NCBI GenBank assembly: GCA_018714005.1
Contig: DVOA01000118.1
Coordinates: 1-34,414 of the forward strand
Reading direction: 5' to 3'
From: Spyradomonas excrementavium
GTDB lineage: Bacteria; Cyanobacteriota; Vampirovibrionia; Gastranaerophilales; Gastranaerophilaceae
Length of the DNA: 34,414 bases
The notes beneath the pieces were generated by a model. That model did not search any database, was not told the DNA's origin, and worked only from the letters and a program-made list of their open reading frames with translations. Below are positions 1 to 7,954 of this stretch, piece after piece. The translations under genes were made by a program, and so were the position numbers. Position 1 is the first letter of the stretch; each line of letters starts with the position of its first letter.

Positions 1-1191
1 AAAATCAAAACTTCGCTCCCGACAACGGTTTCACAGGCTCTTGAATCCATAAAAATCAACAAAGGCGATTTCAGGTGCTATCTTGTGGGCGGTATTGTGA
101 GAGATTTGCTTTTGGGGCGCGAAATTTTTGATGTTGATATAACGGTTGAGGGCGACGCGATTGAACTTGCGGAATTTCTTGAAATAAAAACTTCCGCAAA
201 AATTCTCCAAACGCAGCCGGAACTCAGAACCGCAAAAATTAGGTTTAAAAACGGCGTGGAGATTGATTTTGCCTCCACAAGAACGGAAGCTTATCCGAAA
301 AAAGGCCACCTACCCGTTCTTGTAAAAACCGGTTGCGGGCTTATGGAAGACGCGCTGCGCAGAGATTTTACAATAAATGCAATGGCTGCCTCTTTAAACA
401 GTGAAAATTTCGGCGAAATTATTGACAATACGGGCGGTTTAGAGGATCTAGAAAAAAAACAGCTCCGGATTTTGCACAAAGGCAGTTTTATTGACGACCC
501 GACGAGGATAATAAGGGGGCTGAAATTCGCGGTGCGGTTCGGATTTGAGCTCGAAAGCGAAACACTGAAGCTTCAGGAGGAATATTTGAACAACCCGAAC
601 CCTGATATTTCTTATTCCCGTTTAAAATCCGAGCTGATACAGGCTTTTTCGCTTCCTTTTCCGCAGGTTTGGGACAAATTTATTTTTCAAAAAATTTTCA
701 GGCTCATAAATCCTGATTTTGACAAAAAAATCGATTCAAAAAACGCAATCGCGCTAATAGAACGTTTTTCTCCGGAAAATCGCTGGCTTGTCTGGCTTGC
801 GCCTGTTTTTGGCGGTTCTGCGGCGTTAGAGTTGATGAATTTTACAAAAATTGAAAAAAAGATAATCACGGATTTAGAAAAAGCCGCAAAAAAGCTCCCG
901 CCCTGCACGAATATTGAGGTTTACAAGTTTTTCAACGCTATGGAAAAAGAAGCGGTGATTGCGTATTATCTTTTGACCAATAATGCTTCTGCAATAAGGT
1001 TTTTGGACGAAATGGCAGAAATTAAGCCCCAAATCACGGGCGAGGATATTCAAAAAGCAGGCATGCCTCCCGGCGGGGTTTATGCGGAAATTTTTGATGC
1101 AATTTTAGAAGAAAAACTCTCCGGAAACCTTGTCACACGCGAAGATGAGCTCGAATTTTTAAAATTTTTAATAAAAGAGTTGAAAAAATAA
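1..1191 (+). CDS. tRNA nucleotidyltransferase / poly(A) polymerase family (CCA- or A-adding enzyme), 5' truncated
   Basis: The frame is open to the left edge, so the true start lies outside the window; the first internal GTG at 85 lies inside the conserved core and cannot be the start. Class II nucleotidyltransferase signatures are visible in order: LVGGIVRD (substrate loop), the metal-binding FDVDITVEGD, RRDFTINAMA, and DDPTRIIRGLKFAVRFGF of the neck/head region. A poorly conserved helical body follows to the stop. The family adds CCA, or part of it, to tRNA 3' ends using CTP and ATP in the cytoplasm. Some cyanobacteria and Aquifex split CC- and A-adding between two proteins, and A-adding forms may carry DHH/CBS domains upstream. 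Because the N-terminus is missing, I cannot tell a full CCA enzyme from an A-adding one. Three tRNAs in this window lack an encoded CCA, so such an activity is needed. Confidence 0.88.
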   Translation, partial: KIKTSLPTTVSQALESIKINKGDFRCYLVGGIVRDLLLGREIFDVDITVEGDAIELAEFLEIKTSAKILQTQPELRTAKIRFKNGVEIDFASTRTEAYPKKGHLPVLVKTGCGLMEDALRRDFTINAMAASLNSENFGEIIDNTGGLEDLEKKQLRILHKGSFIDDPTRIIRGLKFAVRFGFELESETLKLQEEYLNNPNPDISYSRLKSELIQAFSLPFPQVWDKFIFQKIFRLINPDFDKKIDSKNAIALIERFSPENRWLVWLAPVFGGSAALELMNFTKIEKKIITDLEKAAKKLPPCTNIEVYKFFNAMEKEAVIAYYLLTNNASAIRFLDEMAEIKPQITGEDIQKAGMPPGGVYAEIFDAILEEKLSGNLVTREDELEFLKFLIKELKK

Positions 1192-1207
1192 TTTCCGCAT
1201 GTATAAT
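1180..1207 (+). promoter_or_regulatory. Promoter of tRNA-Gly
   Basis: A -35 box TTGAAA (1180-1185) and a perfect -10 TATAAT (1202-1207) are separated by 16 bp. The predicted transcript starts about 13 nt before tRNA-Gly. The -35 box overlaps the last codons of the upstream nucleotidyltransferase gene. Confidence 0.6.
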
Positions 1208-1226
1208 AATTTTTACAGACGAATAC

Positions 1227-1301
1227 GCGGGGGTAATTCAGTGGTAGAATGCTTCCTTGCCAAGGAAGATGTCGCGAGTTCGAGCCTCGTCTCCCGCTCC
1301 A
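1227..1301 (+). tRNA. tRNA-Gly (anticodon GCC), CCA encoded
   Basis: This 75-nt gene folds as a standard cloverleaf. The acceptor stem GCGGGGG pairs with CUCCCGC (one G-U), followed by a T discriminator and an encoded CCA at 1299-1301. The D-loop carries AGUGGUAG. The anticodon stem CUUCC/GGAAG encloses loop UUGCCAA with anticodon GCC at 1259-1261. The T-arm has GUUCGAGCC. It is the only tRNA in the window with a genomic CCA. Its own promoter and terminator flank it. Confidence 0.97.
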
Positions 1302-1330
1302 AAAAAGAATCCTTTAGGGATTCTTTTTTG
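1302..1330 (+). terminator. Intrinsic terminator of tRNA-Gly
   Basis: The inverted repeat AAAAAGAATCC / GGATTCTTTTT has a short TTTAG loop and ends in a T run. It starts directly after the encoded CCA. Confidence 0.85.
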
Positions 1331-1355
1331 TTATGTACACTTTTCGCGTTCTTTG

Positions 1356-1453
1356 CGAGGCTCGAACGGGCGAAATTAATGCGGACAAGCCGCTTACGGC
1401 GCAAAAGCACCGTAGTCCCGCTCAAAAAAAGAATCCGCAAAGGATTCTTTTTG
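1356..1453 (+). repeat. Degenerate tRNA-tail duplication with second terminator
   Basis: Positions 1416-1436 repeat the tRNA-Gly 3' end plus the terminator's left arm (1292-1312) with a single mismatch in 21 nt; the mismatch falls in the CCA. The arm GAATCC pairs with GGATTC at 1441-1446, giving a second terminator that ends in a T run. Positions 1356-1367 are the exact reverse complement of the T-arm segment at 1278-1289. Between them, UACGG (1395-1399) can pair with CCGUA (1410-1414), and GCGGAC (1381-1386) nearly matches GUCCCGC (1414-1420), so a folded RNA is possible. I read this as a decayed tRNA fragment or an integration scar. Confidence 0.5.
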
Positions 1454-1478
1454 TCACCCCCGATTTTTGATTTATAAT
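1451..1478 (+). promoter_or_regulatory. Promoter of the DNA ligase gene
   Basis: TTGTCA (1451-1456) and TATAAT (1473-1478) are spaced by 16 bp. Transcription would begin near 1485, downstream of the first possible TTG codon (1467). This rules that codon out and supports TTG 1506, which has AGGA at 1491-1494. Confidence 0.6.
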
Positions 1479-1505
1479 TTATCAAAAGATAGGACAATTT
1501 CAAAC

Positions 1506-3233
1506 TTGAAAAAACTTTTCACCACAATTCTACTGTTATTTTTCTGCTCAATGCCGATTTACGCACAAAATAGCGCAAAAAACGAAGAAATTTTAAAGCT
1601 GCAAAAAGAAATCAACCGTCACAATTACAATTATTACGTTCTGGACAAGCCTGAAATTTCAGATTCCGAATACGACAAGCTGTACGAAAAACTCCTAAAA
1701 CTGGAAAAAGAAAACCCGAATTTCGCCCCTAAAAACAGCCCCACGCAAAAAATCGGCGGAATAAACAAAAACGCCCGCAAAATTAAGCACAAAATAAAAA
1801 TGCAAAGCCTTAAAAAGGCCTATTCCATTGACAATCTGGCACAATGGCACAATAAAAACAACCCGAATCATCAGCAAATGCTCTGCGAACCCAAAATTGA
1901 CGGGCTGGCGATAACCCTGATTTACAAAAACGGAAAATTAACAAAAGGCGCAACAAGAGGAAACGGCGAAACCGGCGAAGATTTTACCGAAAACATAAAA
2001 ACAATAAAATCCATCCCTGAAACGCTCAAAAAGCCCGTTAATATTGAAGTTCGCGGAGAGGTTTTTATTACAAAGGAAAATTTTGAAAATTTAAAGGAAA
2101 ATTTCTCAAATCCCCGCAACGCCGCAAGCGGTTCTGTAAGACAAAACAATCCTGAAATCACACGCGCAAGAAATCTGTCATTTTTCGCATATCAGTGCAT
2201 TGGCGGGGATTTTTCCAAAGACAGCGAGGCTCTGGCGGAGCTGAAAGCCCTCGGTTTTGAAACGATTCCATACGATTTTGCAAATAATTTTGATGATGTA
2301 AAAAATTATATTGATTTGTGGGAAAATAAGCGAAAAATCGCAGATTTTCCGACCGACGGGGTTGTAATAAAATTAAACGACCTGAAAAGCCGCGAAAAAG
2401 CCGGAATTTCAACAACTTATCCCAACTGGGCAATCGCTTACAAATATTCACCAAAAACAGCCGGAACAACGCTTAAAAATGTCGAATTTTCGATGGGAAA
2501 AAGCGGAATTTTAACACCGATTGCGGTTTTCGAGCCGGTGGAAATCAGCGGCCAGCGGCTTTCAAAAGCAACATTGCACAACCTTGAATTTATGAAAAAT
2601 CTGGACATAAAAATTAATGACAAAATAATAATCGAAAAAGCCGGCGAAATTTTGCCAATTGTTGCCTCATGCGAAAAAACAGCAAGCTCAAAAAGCATAA
2701 ATATCCCTAAAAATTGCCCGTTTTGCGGTGAAAAGCTTTCCTATGAAAACAATAATCTGAAATGCACAAATAAAAATTGCGAAGAAATCATTTCAAAGAA
2801 AATTGAGCATTTTGCCTCGCGCGACGCTATGAATATCAAGGGCCTGGGCGCTTCTGCGGCAAAAAACCTTGTAAAAAATGCAAATATTAAAAATTTCTCT
2901 GATATTTACGGTCTTTCCATTGACGATTTAAAGAAACTGGACGGATTTTCGCAAAAATCAGCTGAAAATTTATATTTTTCTATCCAAAATTCAAAGAAAC
3001 AAAGCCTTTGCAGGCTGCTTTACGCTCTTGGAATCAACAATTTAGGCAAAAACAACGCAAAAAACCTTGCTGCAGCCATAAAATCGCCCGAATCGCTTCT
3101 AAAATCCGACATCAGCACGCTCGCAGCCATAGACGGGATAGGAATTTGCACGGCAAAAGAGATTTACGGCTATTTTCAGGACGATAGCAACAGAATTGAG
3201 TTTGAAAAGCTTATTAAAATTATTTACGAATGA
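1506..3233 (+). CDS. NAD+-dependent DNA ligase with N-terminal signal peptide, no BRCT domain
   Basis: This is a LigA-type ligase that seals DNA nicks using NAD+. Numbering is from TTG 1506 (575 aa). Residues 1-20 look like a signal peptide: KK, a hydrophobic stretch, then IYA before Gln21. The NAD-binding domain Ia follows (HNYNYYVLDKPEISDSEYD). The adenylation domain has catalytic Lys130 in KIDG, then RGNGETGEDFTEN, EVRGEV, FSNPRNAASGS, DGVVIK and WAIAYK. The OB fold has GKSGILTPIAVFEPV, a four-Cys zinc finger follows (C404, C407, C420, C425), and helix-hairpin-helix repeats run to the end. The BRCT domain is absent; full LigA proteins are usually about 670 aa. All catalytic motifs look intact. 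The start rests on the promoter at 1451-1478 and the ribosome site at 1491. Enterobacterial LigB also carries a signal-like N-terminus, so there is a precedent. A role in periplasmic DNA handling is inference only. Confidence 0.85.
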   Translation: MKKLFTTILLLFFCSMPIYAQNSAKNEEILKLQKEINRHNYNYYVLDKPEISDSEYDKLYEKLLKLEKENPNFAPKNSPTQKIGGINKNARKIKHKIKMQSLKKAYSIDNLAQWHNKNNPNHQQMLCEPKIDGLAITLIYKNGKLTKGATRGNGETGEDFTENIKTIKSIPETLKKPVNIEVRGEVFITKENFENLKENFSNPRNAASGSVRQNNPEITRARNLSFFAYQCIGGDFSKDSEALAELKALGFETIPYDFANNFDDVKNYIDLWENKRKIADFPTDGVVIKLNDLKSREKAGISTTYPNWAIAYKYSPKTAGTTLKNVEFSMGKSGILTPIAVFEPVEISGQRLSKATLHNLEFMKNLDIKINDKIIIEKAGEILPIVASCEKTASSKSINIPKNCPFCGEKLSYENNNLKCTNKNCEEIISKKIEHFASRDAMNIKGLGASAAKNLVKNANIKNFSDIYGLSIDDLKKLDGFSQKSAENLYFSIQNSKKQSLCRLLYALGINNLGKNNAKNLAAAIKSPESLLKSDISTLAAIDGIGICTAKEIYGYFQDDSNRIEFEKLIKIIYE

Positions 3234-3291
3234 AAATCCTCAATTCATAGCCTTTTTCAGCGCTTCAACAGCCCAATAAACAGCACAATTT

Positions 3292-6105
3292 TTAAACTCC
3301 GGCATTCTCCAGCGTTTTTTGGCTGGCAAGAATTGAAATCACTGAATGTCCGCCAAAAATGTAGTTTGCGGCGTTGTAAATATCATCGGCGGTGATTGAA
3401 TCAATAATTTTCAAGGCCTCACCTGTTGAAGCGATGGAATAGGGCGTGTTTTGGGAGTTTGAAAGCACATGCGTCTGCCCCTCGGAGGACTCAATTGCAT
3501 TCAAAATTTTCGTTTTATATCGCAATTTTGCTGCAGCAAGCTCGTTTTCACTCACTTTTTCGGTTTTTAATAAATTTATATGCTTTTTGAACCCGTCAAT
3601 TGATTTTTTCACGTTCCCAAACTCCTGCACGTTTTCAGCAGGGTTGTCCGTGGTCGTTTTTATCCCGAGAGATAAAACACCGGTGTTTCCGTGGTAATCA
3701 ATGTTGGATTCCACGCGATAGGCGAGTTTCTGGGTTTCACGCAGGTCATTAAACAGCCTTGAATAAGGCCCGCCGCCCAAAATCGTGTTCAAAAGGGCAA
3801 TCGTGAGGTGGTCTTTTGGATTGAAATTAGTTTTGAACTTAAATGCCTGAACAATATCCGCCTGATTTCTTGCGTCGGCTTTTTTGATTATTTTATCTTC
3901 CGCAACGGGCACAAATGACTCAAAATGCTTCATTTCAACCGGTTTGAACATTACAAAACCGTCAGAAAGTTCGTTTATTGCAGAAAATTTCAACCCGGGA
4001 TTTGCGTCAACCGGCGCAGTGAAAACTCCGGTCGCCTGAGCGTTTGCAACGATATAATTGTAAAGACCGGCAACCTCGGGCAGCGTAATTTCATCAAGAG
4101 ATTTCAAAATTTCCTCTTTTGAAGCAAATTCCGGAGAATTCGGGAAGAAATCCTTTAAAAGCGCTTCTGCAGCGCTATTTTGCGAGTTCAGAACATTCTC
4201 GCGCACAAAAGATTTTGCATATTCAAAATTGCTGTCATTCAGGCGCGGCGCCTGCAGGACTTCTTTCACAAGCTTTAGCGAAGATTCCATATCCTTTGAA
4301 AGCGCGTTTACGCTGGCCGTTATGGAGTTAAAATCAGCCTTAAATTTAATATCCGTGCCATTTTTGTGGGCCTGCGCGTATAATTCATTATAATTTTTGT
4401 CCCTTGAGCCCTCATTTAGCATTACAGAAAGCAAAAGTGCGGCTGCGGGCTTTGCTTGCGCGGGAATACGCGTATCAAGGCTTATTTCGTAGTTAGCAAG
4501 CTCGGATTTGTTCGGGTTGAACGTAACGCGCATATTATTTGCGAGCCTGTATTGCTTGATTTTGGAAAGGTCAAAGGATTTTTCTTCAATTGAGCCTTTA
4601 AAAGAAACGGACGCTGATTTTTTGTAATTTTCCATTATTTCGGCGTCATTGAGGGTTTCCGGATGCACAACAGAAAGCGAAGCCCTGTTCAAATCAAGAT
4701 ATTTTTTTGCAAAATCCTGCAAATCAGCTGTAGTAATGCTTTCAAGGATTGAGAGGTAATTTTGAGCGTAGTTTAAATTGTTATCAATAAGCGAGGTGCC
4801 AAGGAAACTGTTCAAAAGCGAGGAATTTTCGCAAAGATTTGAATATCCTAAACGGAGCATATTTTTGGCGGTGGAAAGTTCTTCTTCCGAAATCGGTTTT
4901 GATTGCAAGGCGCCGATTTCTGAATACATTGTTTTTATGAGATTTTCAGCCTTTTGCGGGGTTGATTGGCCGACCAAAAGGATTGCGCGCGGGTCTTCGG
5001 GGCGATTTCCCATACGCTCAACGCTAAACATCGCGCCGGTTTGCATTTTGTCGAGTTCTTTGCTCAATCTTGCGCCTTTGTAGCCCAAAAGCGCCATCAG
5101 CATAAGTTCCAGCACAACATATTCTTTCTCTTCCGAGTTTTTGGGGCCCGCAAAGCCGATTGCGGCAGTGGTGCTCTGCGCTTTTCTCATTTTCACGTCC
5201 TGGCGAACCGGAGCATTGATTGTGTTGAAATCCTCGTATTTTCGCTCTTTGTGGGCGTTTGAGGAGGGGTTGTTGAAGTATTTTGCAATGGTTTGGAGGC
5301 ATTTTTCAGGTTCAACTTCGCCTGTTACGACAGTTACGCAATTATCCGGTGAATACCAGGTTTTGTAGTAGTTGTAGGCGTCATCGCGGGTGATATTGTT
5401 GATATTTTTAATGCTTCCGGCGACCAAATCCTGAGAAGTCGTTTTTATTTGGAAAAGGTTTCTTATGCAGTTGTTCAGTGCGGTATTTTCCGGAGAATCG
5501 CCGACCATGCTGATTTCTGAGGTTACGGGGCCTCTTTCTTTTTCCACCATTTCGGGGGAATATTCAGGATTTTGGAGCATTGCAGCGTGGATTCTTACGG
5601 ATTCTTCAAAATCGCCCGGATTCAAGAGCTGCGAAGAGATAAAATAGTCAGTCATTGAAAAACCGGTCGAGGCGTTTGTTATTGCGCCCATATCGTTTGT
5701 AATTTTGAAAAATTCGCCCGCTCCGAGCCCTTTTGCGCCGTTAAAAGCCATATGTTCATCAAAATGGCTGATTCCGCGCAGATTATCGGGTTCATTCATT
5801 GAGCCGACGTTAAAATACGATTTTAGGACGGTGGGGCCTTTTTTATTGAGGATTACGACCTTTTGGCCGGTTGCAAGTTTGTATAATTTTGCATTTCCGG
5901 CGTTTTTGATTTCATAATCCCCCAGAAAGCTATACGGAACCGGTGCTTTTGCGCTAATTTGCGCGAACAGAGCTTTTGAAGCTTCGGTAAGGAGGGAATT
6001 TTGAGGATTTTCCGCATTTTTCGCAGGTTGGTTTTCCGGCTTTTGGGCTTTAAAAGCGGGAATCGGGGTTATATTTCTATTTATATTAAGCGCGCTGATT
6101 TGCAT
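3292..6105 (-). CDS. M16-family zinc metallopeptidase (two M16 domains)
   Basis: The protein is 937 aa from ATG 6105, which has AAGGAAG just upstream; the open frame extends 29 codons further but without support. The inverted zinc motif is H114-F-D-E117-H118, with a likely third ligand Glu197 about 79 residues on, as in pitrilysin and insulysin. The N-terminal M16 domain spans roughly residues 70-500. A second M16-like domain (about 520-920) lacks HxxEH and has the usual C-terminal features, such as GGGPYSRLFNDLRE followed by AYRVES. The family degrades peptides, often transit or signal peptides, or acts on secreted proteins. There is no classical signal peptide. Instead the first 30 residues are a polar leader with PAFKA at 16-20, like leaders on other proteins here. 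It is a single gene, convergent with the ligase gene; the 58-bp gap holds no clear terminator. Confidence 0.9.
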   Translation of the reverse strand: MQISALNINRNITPIPAFKAQKPENQPAKNAENPQNSLLTEASKALFAQISAKAPVPYSFLGDYEIKNAGNAKLYKLATGQKVVILNKKGPTVLKSYFNVGSMNEPDNLRGISHFDEHMAFNGAKGLGAGEFFKITNDMGAITNASTGFSMTDYFISSQLLNPGDFEESVRIHAAMLQNPEYSPEMVEKERGPVTSEISMVGDSPENTALNNCIRNLFQIKTTSQDLVAGSIKNINNITRDDAYNYYKTWYSPDNCVTVVTGEVEPEKCLQTIAKYFNNPSSNAHKERKYEDFNTINAPVRQDVKMRKAQSTTAAIGFAGPKNSEEKEYVVLELMLMALLGYKGARLSKELDKMQTGAMFSVERMGNRPEDPRAILLVGQSTPQKAENLIKTMYSEIGALQSKPISEEELSTAKNMLRLGYSNLCENSSLLNSFLGTSLIDNNLNYAQNYLSILESITTADLQDFAKKYLDLNRASLSVVHPETLNDAEIMENYKKSASVSFKGSIEEKSFDLSKIKQYRLANNMRVTFNPNKSELANYEISLDTRIPAQAKPAAALLLSVMLNEGSRDKNYNELYAQAHKNGTDIKFKADFNSITASVNALSKDMESSLKLVKEVLQAPRLNDSNFEYAKSFVRENVLNSQNSAAEALLKDFFPNSPEFASKEEILKSLDEITLPEVAGLYNYIVANAQATGVFTAPVDANPGLKFSAINELSDGFVMFKPVEMKHFESFVPVAEDKIIKKADARNQADIVQAFKFKTNFNPKDHLTIALLNTILGGGPYSRLFNDLRETQKLAYRVESNIDYHGNTGVLSLGIKTTTDNPAENVQEFGNVKKSIDGFKKHINLLKTEKVSENELAAAKLRYKTKILNAIESSEGQTHVLSNSQNTPYSIASTGEALKIIDSITADDIYNAANYIFGGHSVISILASQKTLENAGV

Positions 6106-6197
6106 GAACACTTCCTTACCTATATTTAATTTAACAGAGAAAAAGGGAAAAAATTTACAATATGCACTCCGGATGTTTAGAAAACTTAACAAAACTC

Positions 6198-6267
6198 CGC
6201 AATAAGTGCGCCTTCGGGCTCAAATTTTCTGATTTTACCCGGGTGGCTCATTTTAATTTGATAGAAT
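6198..6267. repeat. 69-bp direct repeat, copy 1
   Basis: This copy matches 6980-7049 at about 90% (seven mismatches by eye, no gap, offset 782 bp). The right end carries TGATAGAAT, which resembles an extended -10 box. Read on the minus strand, both copies also keep an open frame with the peptide SHxGKIRKFEPxGALIA, so a decayed coding origin is possible. Confidence 0.75.
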
Positions 6268-6296
6268 GCAAGTTGTTTATATTAAAAAATGGGTGG

Positions 6297-6305
6297 TGAT
6301 ATAAT
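6297..6305 (+). promoter_or_regulatory. Extended -10 promoter for the 6339 gene
   Basis: TGATATAAT fits the extended -10 pattern TGnTATAAT. It lies 34 nt before the ATG at 6339. No convincing -35 is seen, which extended -10 promoters can lack. The ribosome site is a weak AGG at 6324-6326. Confidence 0.45.
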
Positions 6306-6338
6306 ATGTATAAATAATTTATCAGGTAAAATAAAATA

Positions 6339-6944
6339 ATGAAAAAATTTATAAAATTTCTGTTTATTTTGTTTTTATTGGCCGTGTTATGCGCCAGCAC
6401 AATTACCTGCATAATATATGCAAGTGCATGGATAAAAAAGAATCGCTCATATGACGGGATATATGCAACACAGGCGGATAAAAAGCTGGCTCAAATTATA
6501 GAAAATTCAGTTTATATTATTTCCAATTCAAAAGCACCTGATATTTCTACTGAAAAGTATAAAGAACCGGCATTTAATGAATTGAAAAAATACGAACTGG
6601 ATATTGAATTGAATGATATAAGCTATGCCTGCTATTCTGAAAGCATATATGGAGTTGATGTGCAGACAATGCTTAATAATATTGGCATTAAAAACAAATA
6701 TGCAAGTTTAATAGAAGATAAAAAACAGTCAGGATTAGGCGAAGGCTCATCTTTACTTATGTTTGTAAAAAAAGACAGAAATGTTATTCCGGTATTTATA
6801 TCTGCTTATTTTTATTTAATCCAATCAAAATTGAAGTTTTTTGAAAACGGTTCTTCCGCAGGCTGCGTAAAGATTCCAAATGAAAAACTACATATCAAAA
6901 TAGATTCTTCATTAAAAGAAAAAGCTCTTATTATTATGGAATAG
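6339..6944 (+). CDS. Hypothetical protein with one N-terminal membrane anchor
   Basis: The product is 201 aa. Residues 1-30 are KKF followed by a long hydrophobic stretch (about 7-28) ending before WIKKNRSYDG, so it is a signal anchor or an uncleaved signal peptide with the rest outside the cytoplasm. The remaining 170 residues are charged and mixed alpha/beta, with no motif I recognise. Codons are AT-rich compared with the housekeeping genes nearby. The gene sits between two copies of a 69-bp direct repeat and next to a toxin-like module, which suggests accessory cargo. I do not assign a function. Confidence 0.65.
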   Translation: MKKFIKFLFILFLLAVLCASTITCIIYASAWIKKNRSYDGIYATQADKKLAQIIENSVYIISNSKAPDISTEKYKEPAFNELKKYELDIELNDISYACYSESIYGVDVQTMLNNIGIKNKYASLIEDKKQSGLGEGSSLLMFVKKDRNVIPVFISAYFYLIQSKLKFFENGSSAGCVKIPNEKLHIKIDSSLKEKALIIME

Positions 6945-6979
6945 TTTTCATATTTTATTTTGATTAAGCTAAAGAATCC

Positions 6980-7049
6980 CGCAATAAGTGCGCCTTTTGG
7001 CTCAAATTTTCTGATTTTACCCGAGTGGCTCAAATAAATTTGATATAAT
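6980..7049. repeat. 69-bp direct repeat, copy 2, with orphan promoter
   Basis: This is the second copy of the 6198-6267 element. Its end is TGATATAAT (7041-7049), a perfect extended -10. A strong ribosome site AAAGGAG follows at 7070-7076. The only frame after it (TTG 7080) stops after ten codons at 7110-7112, so promoter and ribosome site appear to have lost their gene. Confidence 0.7.
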
Positions 7050-7086
7050 AACCTCGCGCAAGACAACAGAAAGGAGTTATTGAGCA

Positions 7087-7464
7087 TTAATCTATTGAAA
7101 TTGCGGGAATAGCAAAGTACAAATAAAAAATCAGACCAAACAGAGCAATTATTAACCCGATTGCGAAATATTTTTCAGGTAAAAACGGCAAATAGCGTTC
7201 TAACTGTAGTTTTTTATTATGTATTTTCAAAATGTTTATAATAAATGGCTCTATAATTGCAATTATTGACAATTGTAGAAATAAAAAAACACAAAGAGTC
7301 AACCAGGCGCAGGCATGCTCAAGCGTCATAAGCGGAAAAAATGGTAATTTGCCATGCATTATAAGCGAAAAAAATATGTAATAGATTAGGGCAGCAAAAC
7401 CTATATAACCGATACAAGATATCAGATTTAAAGAAATATTACGTTTTAAGTTATCAAATATCAC
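7087..7464 (-). CDS. Small three-helix membrane protein, paralogue A
   Basis: The protein is 125 aa from GTG 7464. Three hydrophobic segments are visible, at about residues 12-35, 48-78 and 96-121. It is clearly paralogous to the protein at 7538-7915, with the same length, the same GTG position and shared motifs (SLNLIS, GYxGF, LIYY, PLMTL). Third-position differences show the minus strand is the coding one. No Shine-Dalgarno site precedes the GTG. Protein similarity continues upstream of it (FAFLSFFC then E/D-DN), so a non-canonical upstream start is possible. Its place beside the toxin-like gene makes an immunity or accessory membrane role plausible, but that is inference. Confidence 0.6.
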   Translation of the reverse strand: MIFDNLKRNISLNLISCIGYIGFAALIYYIFFSLIMHGKLPFFPLMTLEHACAWLTLCVFLFLQLSIIAIIEPFIINILKIHNKKLQLERYLPFLPEKYFAIGLIIALFGLIFYLYFAIPAISID

Positions 7465-7482
7465 AGAATTATCTTCACAGAA

Positions 7483-7517
7483 AAAGGAAAGGAAAGCAAA
7501 TGTTATCTTATTTCTAA
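7483..7517 (+). pseudogene. Start stub of a lost copy of the toxin-like gene
   Basis: The stretch 7462-7502 resembles the leader of the toxin-like gene at 7913-7957: an AATTATC-TCACA core, then AAGGAAAGGAA, then ATG. In this copy ATG 7500 is followed by only four more codons and TAA at 7515-7517. It looks like the promoter-proximal remnant of a duplicated unit whose coding body was lost. Confidence 0.45.
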
Positions 7518-7537
7518 TAATTCACCCAAAACAACAA

Positions 7538-7915
7538 CTAATCAGCTAATCCGGGCGGGAGGTAAAAACACCAATAAAAAAATGCAGACATAAGAGCAAT
7601 AAAACAGCCAATAACAAAAAAACAGTTGGAAATTAAATTAAAATATTTCTTCAAAAAAGATTTTAAATTGTACAGTATTGGAACTTCATATAAAAAATGC
7701 TCTAATACGGCTGTCAGAACCAAAAAACAAGTGGTTTTTACTGAAAACACCCAATAATTACAAAAATCATCCAGGGTCATAAGCGGTATAAAAGGAAAGC
7801 TATTATGCATATTGCGAGCCAATATCAAATAGTAAATCAAAAGAACAAAACCCGAATACCCCAAAATGGATATGAGATTTAAAGAAAAATTATGTTTTAA
7901 TTTATCAATTAACAC
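7538..7915 (-). CDS. Small three-helix membrane protein, paralogue B
   Basis: The protein is 125 aa from GTG 7915, the position equivalent to the start of paralogue A. The frame stays open upstream to 8137 across the toxin gene, but that extension is antisense to coding sequence and probably not translated beyond the leader. Hydrophobic segments lie at about residues 12-35, 50-72 and 95-120. It is divergent from the toxin-like gene with only 39 bp between the two starts, so their promoters must overlap the genes themselves. The same arrangement (membrane protein plus divergent leader) occurs in paralogue A, which points to duplication of a two-gene unit. Function is unknown; immunity or export partner are possibilities. 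Confidence 0.6.
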   Translation of the reverse strand: MLIDKLKHNFSLNLISILGYSGFVLLIYYLILARNMHNSFPFIPLMTLDDFCNYWVFSVKTTCFLVLTAVLEHFLYEVPILYNLKSFLKKYFNLISNCFFVIGCFIALMSAFFYWCFYLPPGLAD

Positions 7916-7954
7916 ATAATTATCATCACAAAAAAATGAAAGGAACGCAAAATA

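Noticed and set aside
1213..1503. Minus-strand frame of 96 aa over tRNA-Gly
   Set aside because: It is the antisense of the tRNA and its terminators; the peptide (RETRLELATSS type) is a known kind of artefact from tRNA complements.
1467..1505. TTG 1467 as start of the ligase
   Set aside because: It lies between the -35 and -10 boxes of the promoter and has no ribosome site; TTG 1506 fits better.
6198..7049. Integron-type attC cassette
   Set aside because: The repeats lack the GTTRRRY core and the paired R/L boxes of attC sites, and no integrase is seen.
6812..7087. Minus-strand 91-aa frame covering repeat copy 2
   Set aside because: It is mostly antisense to the 6339 gene, with no ribosome site; only the repeat part is shared between copies.
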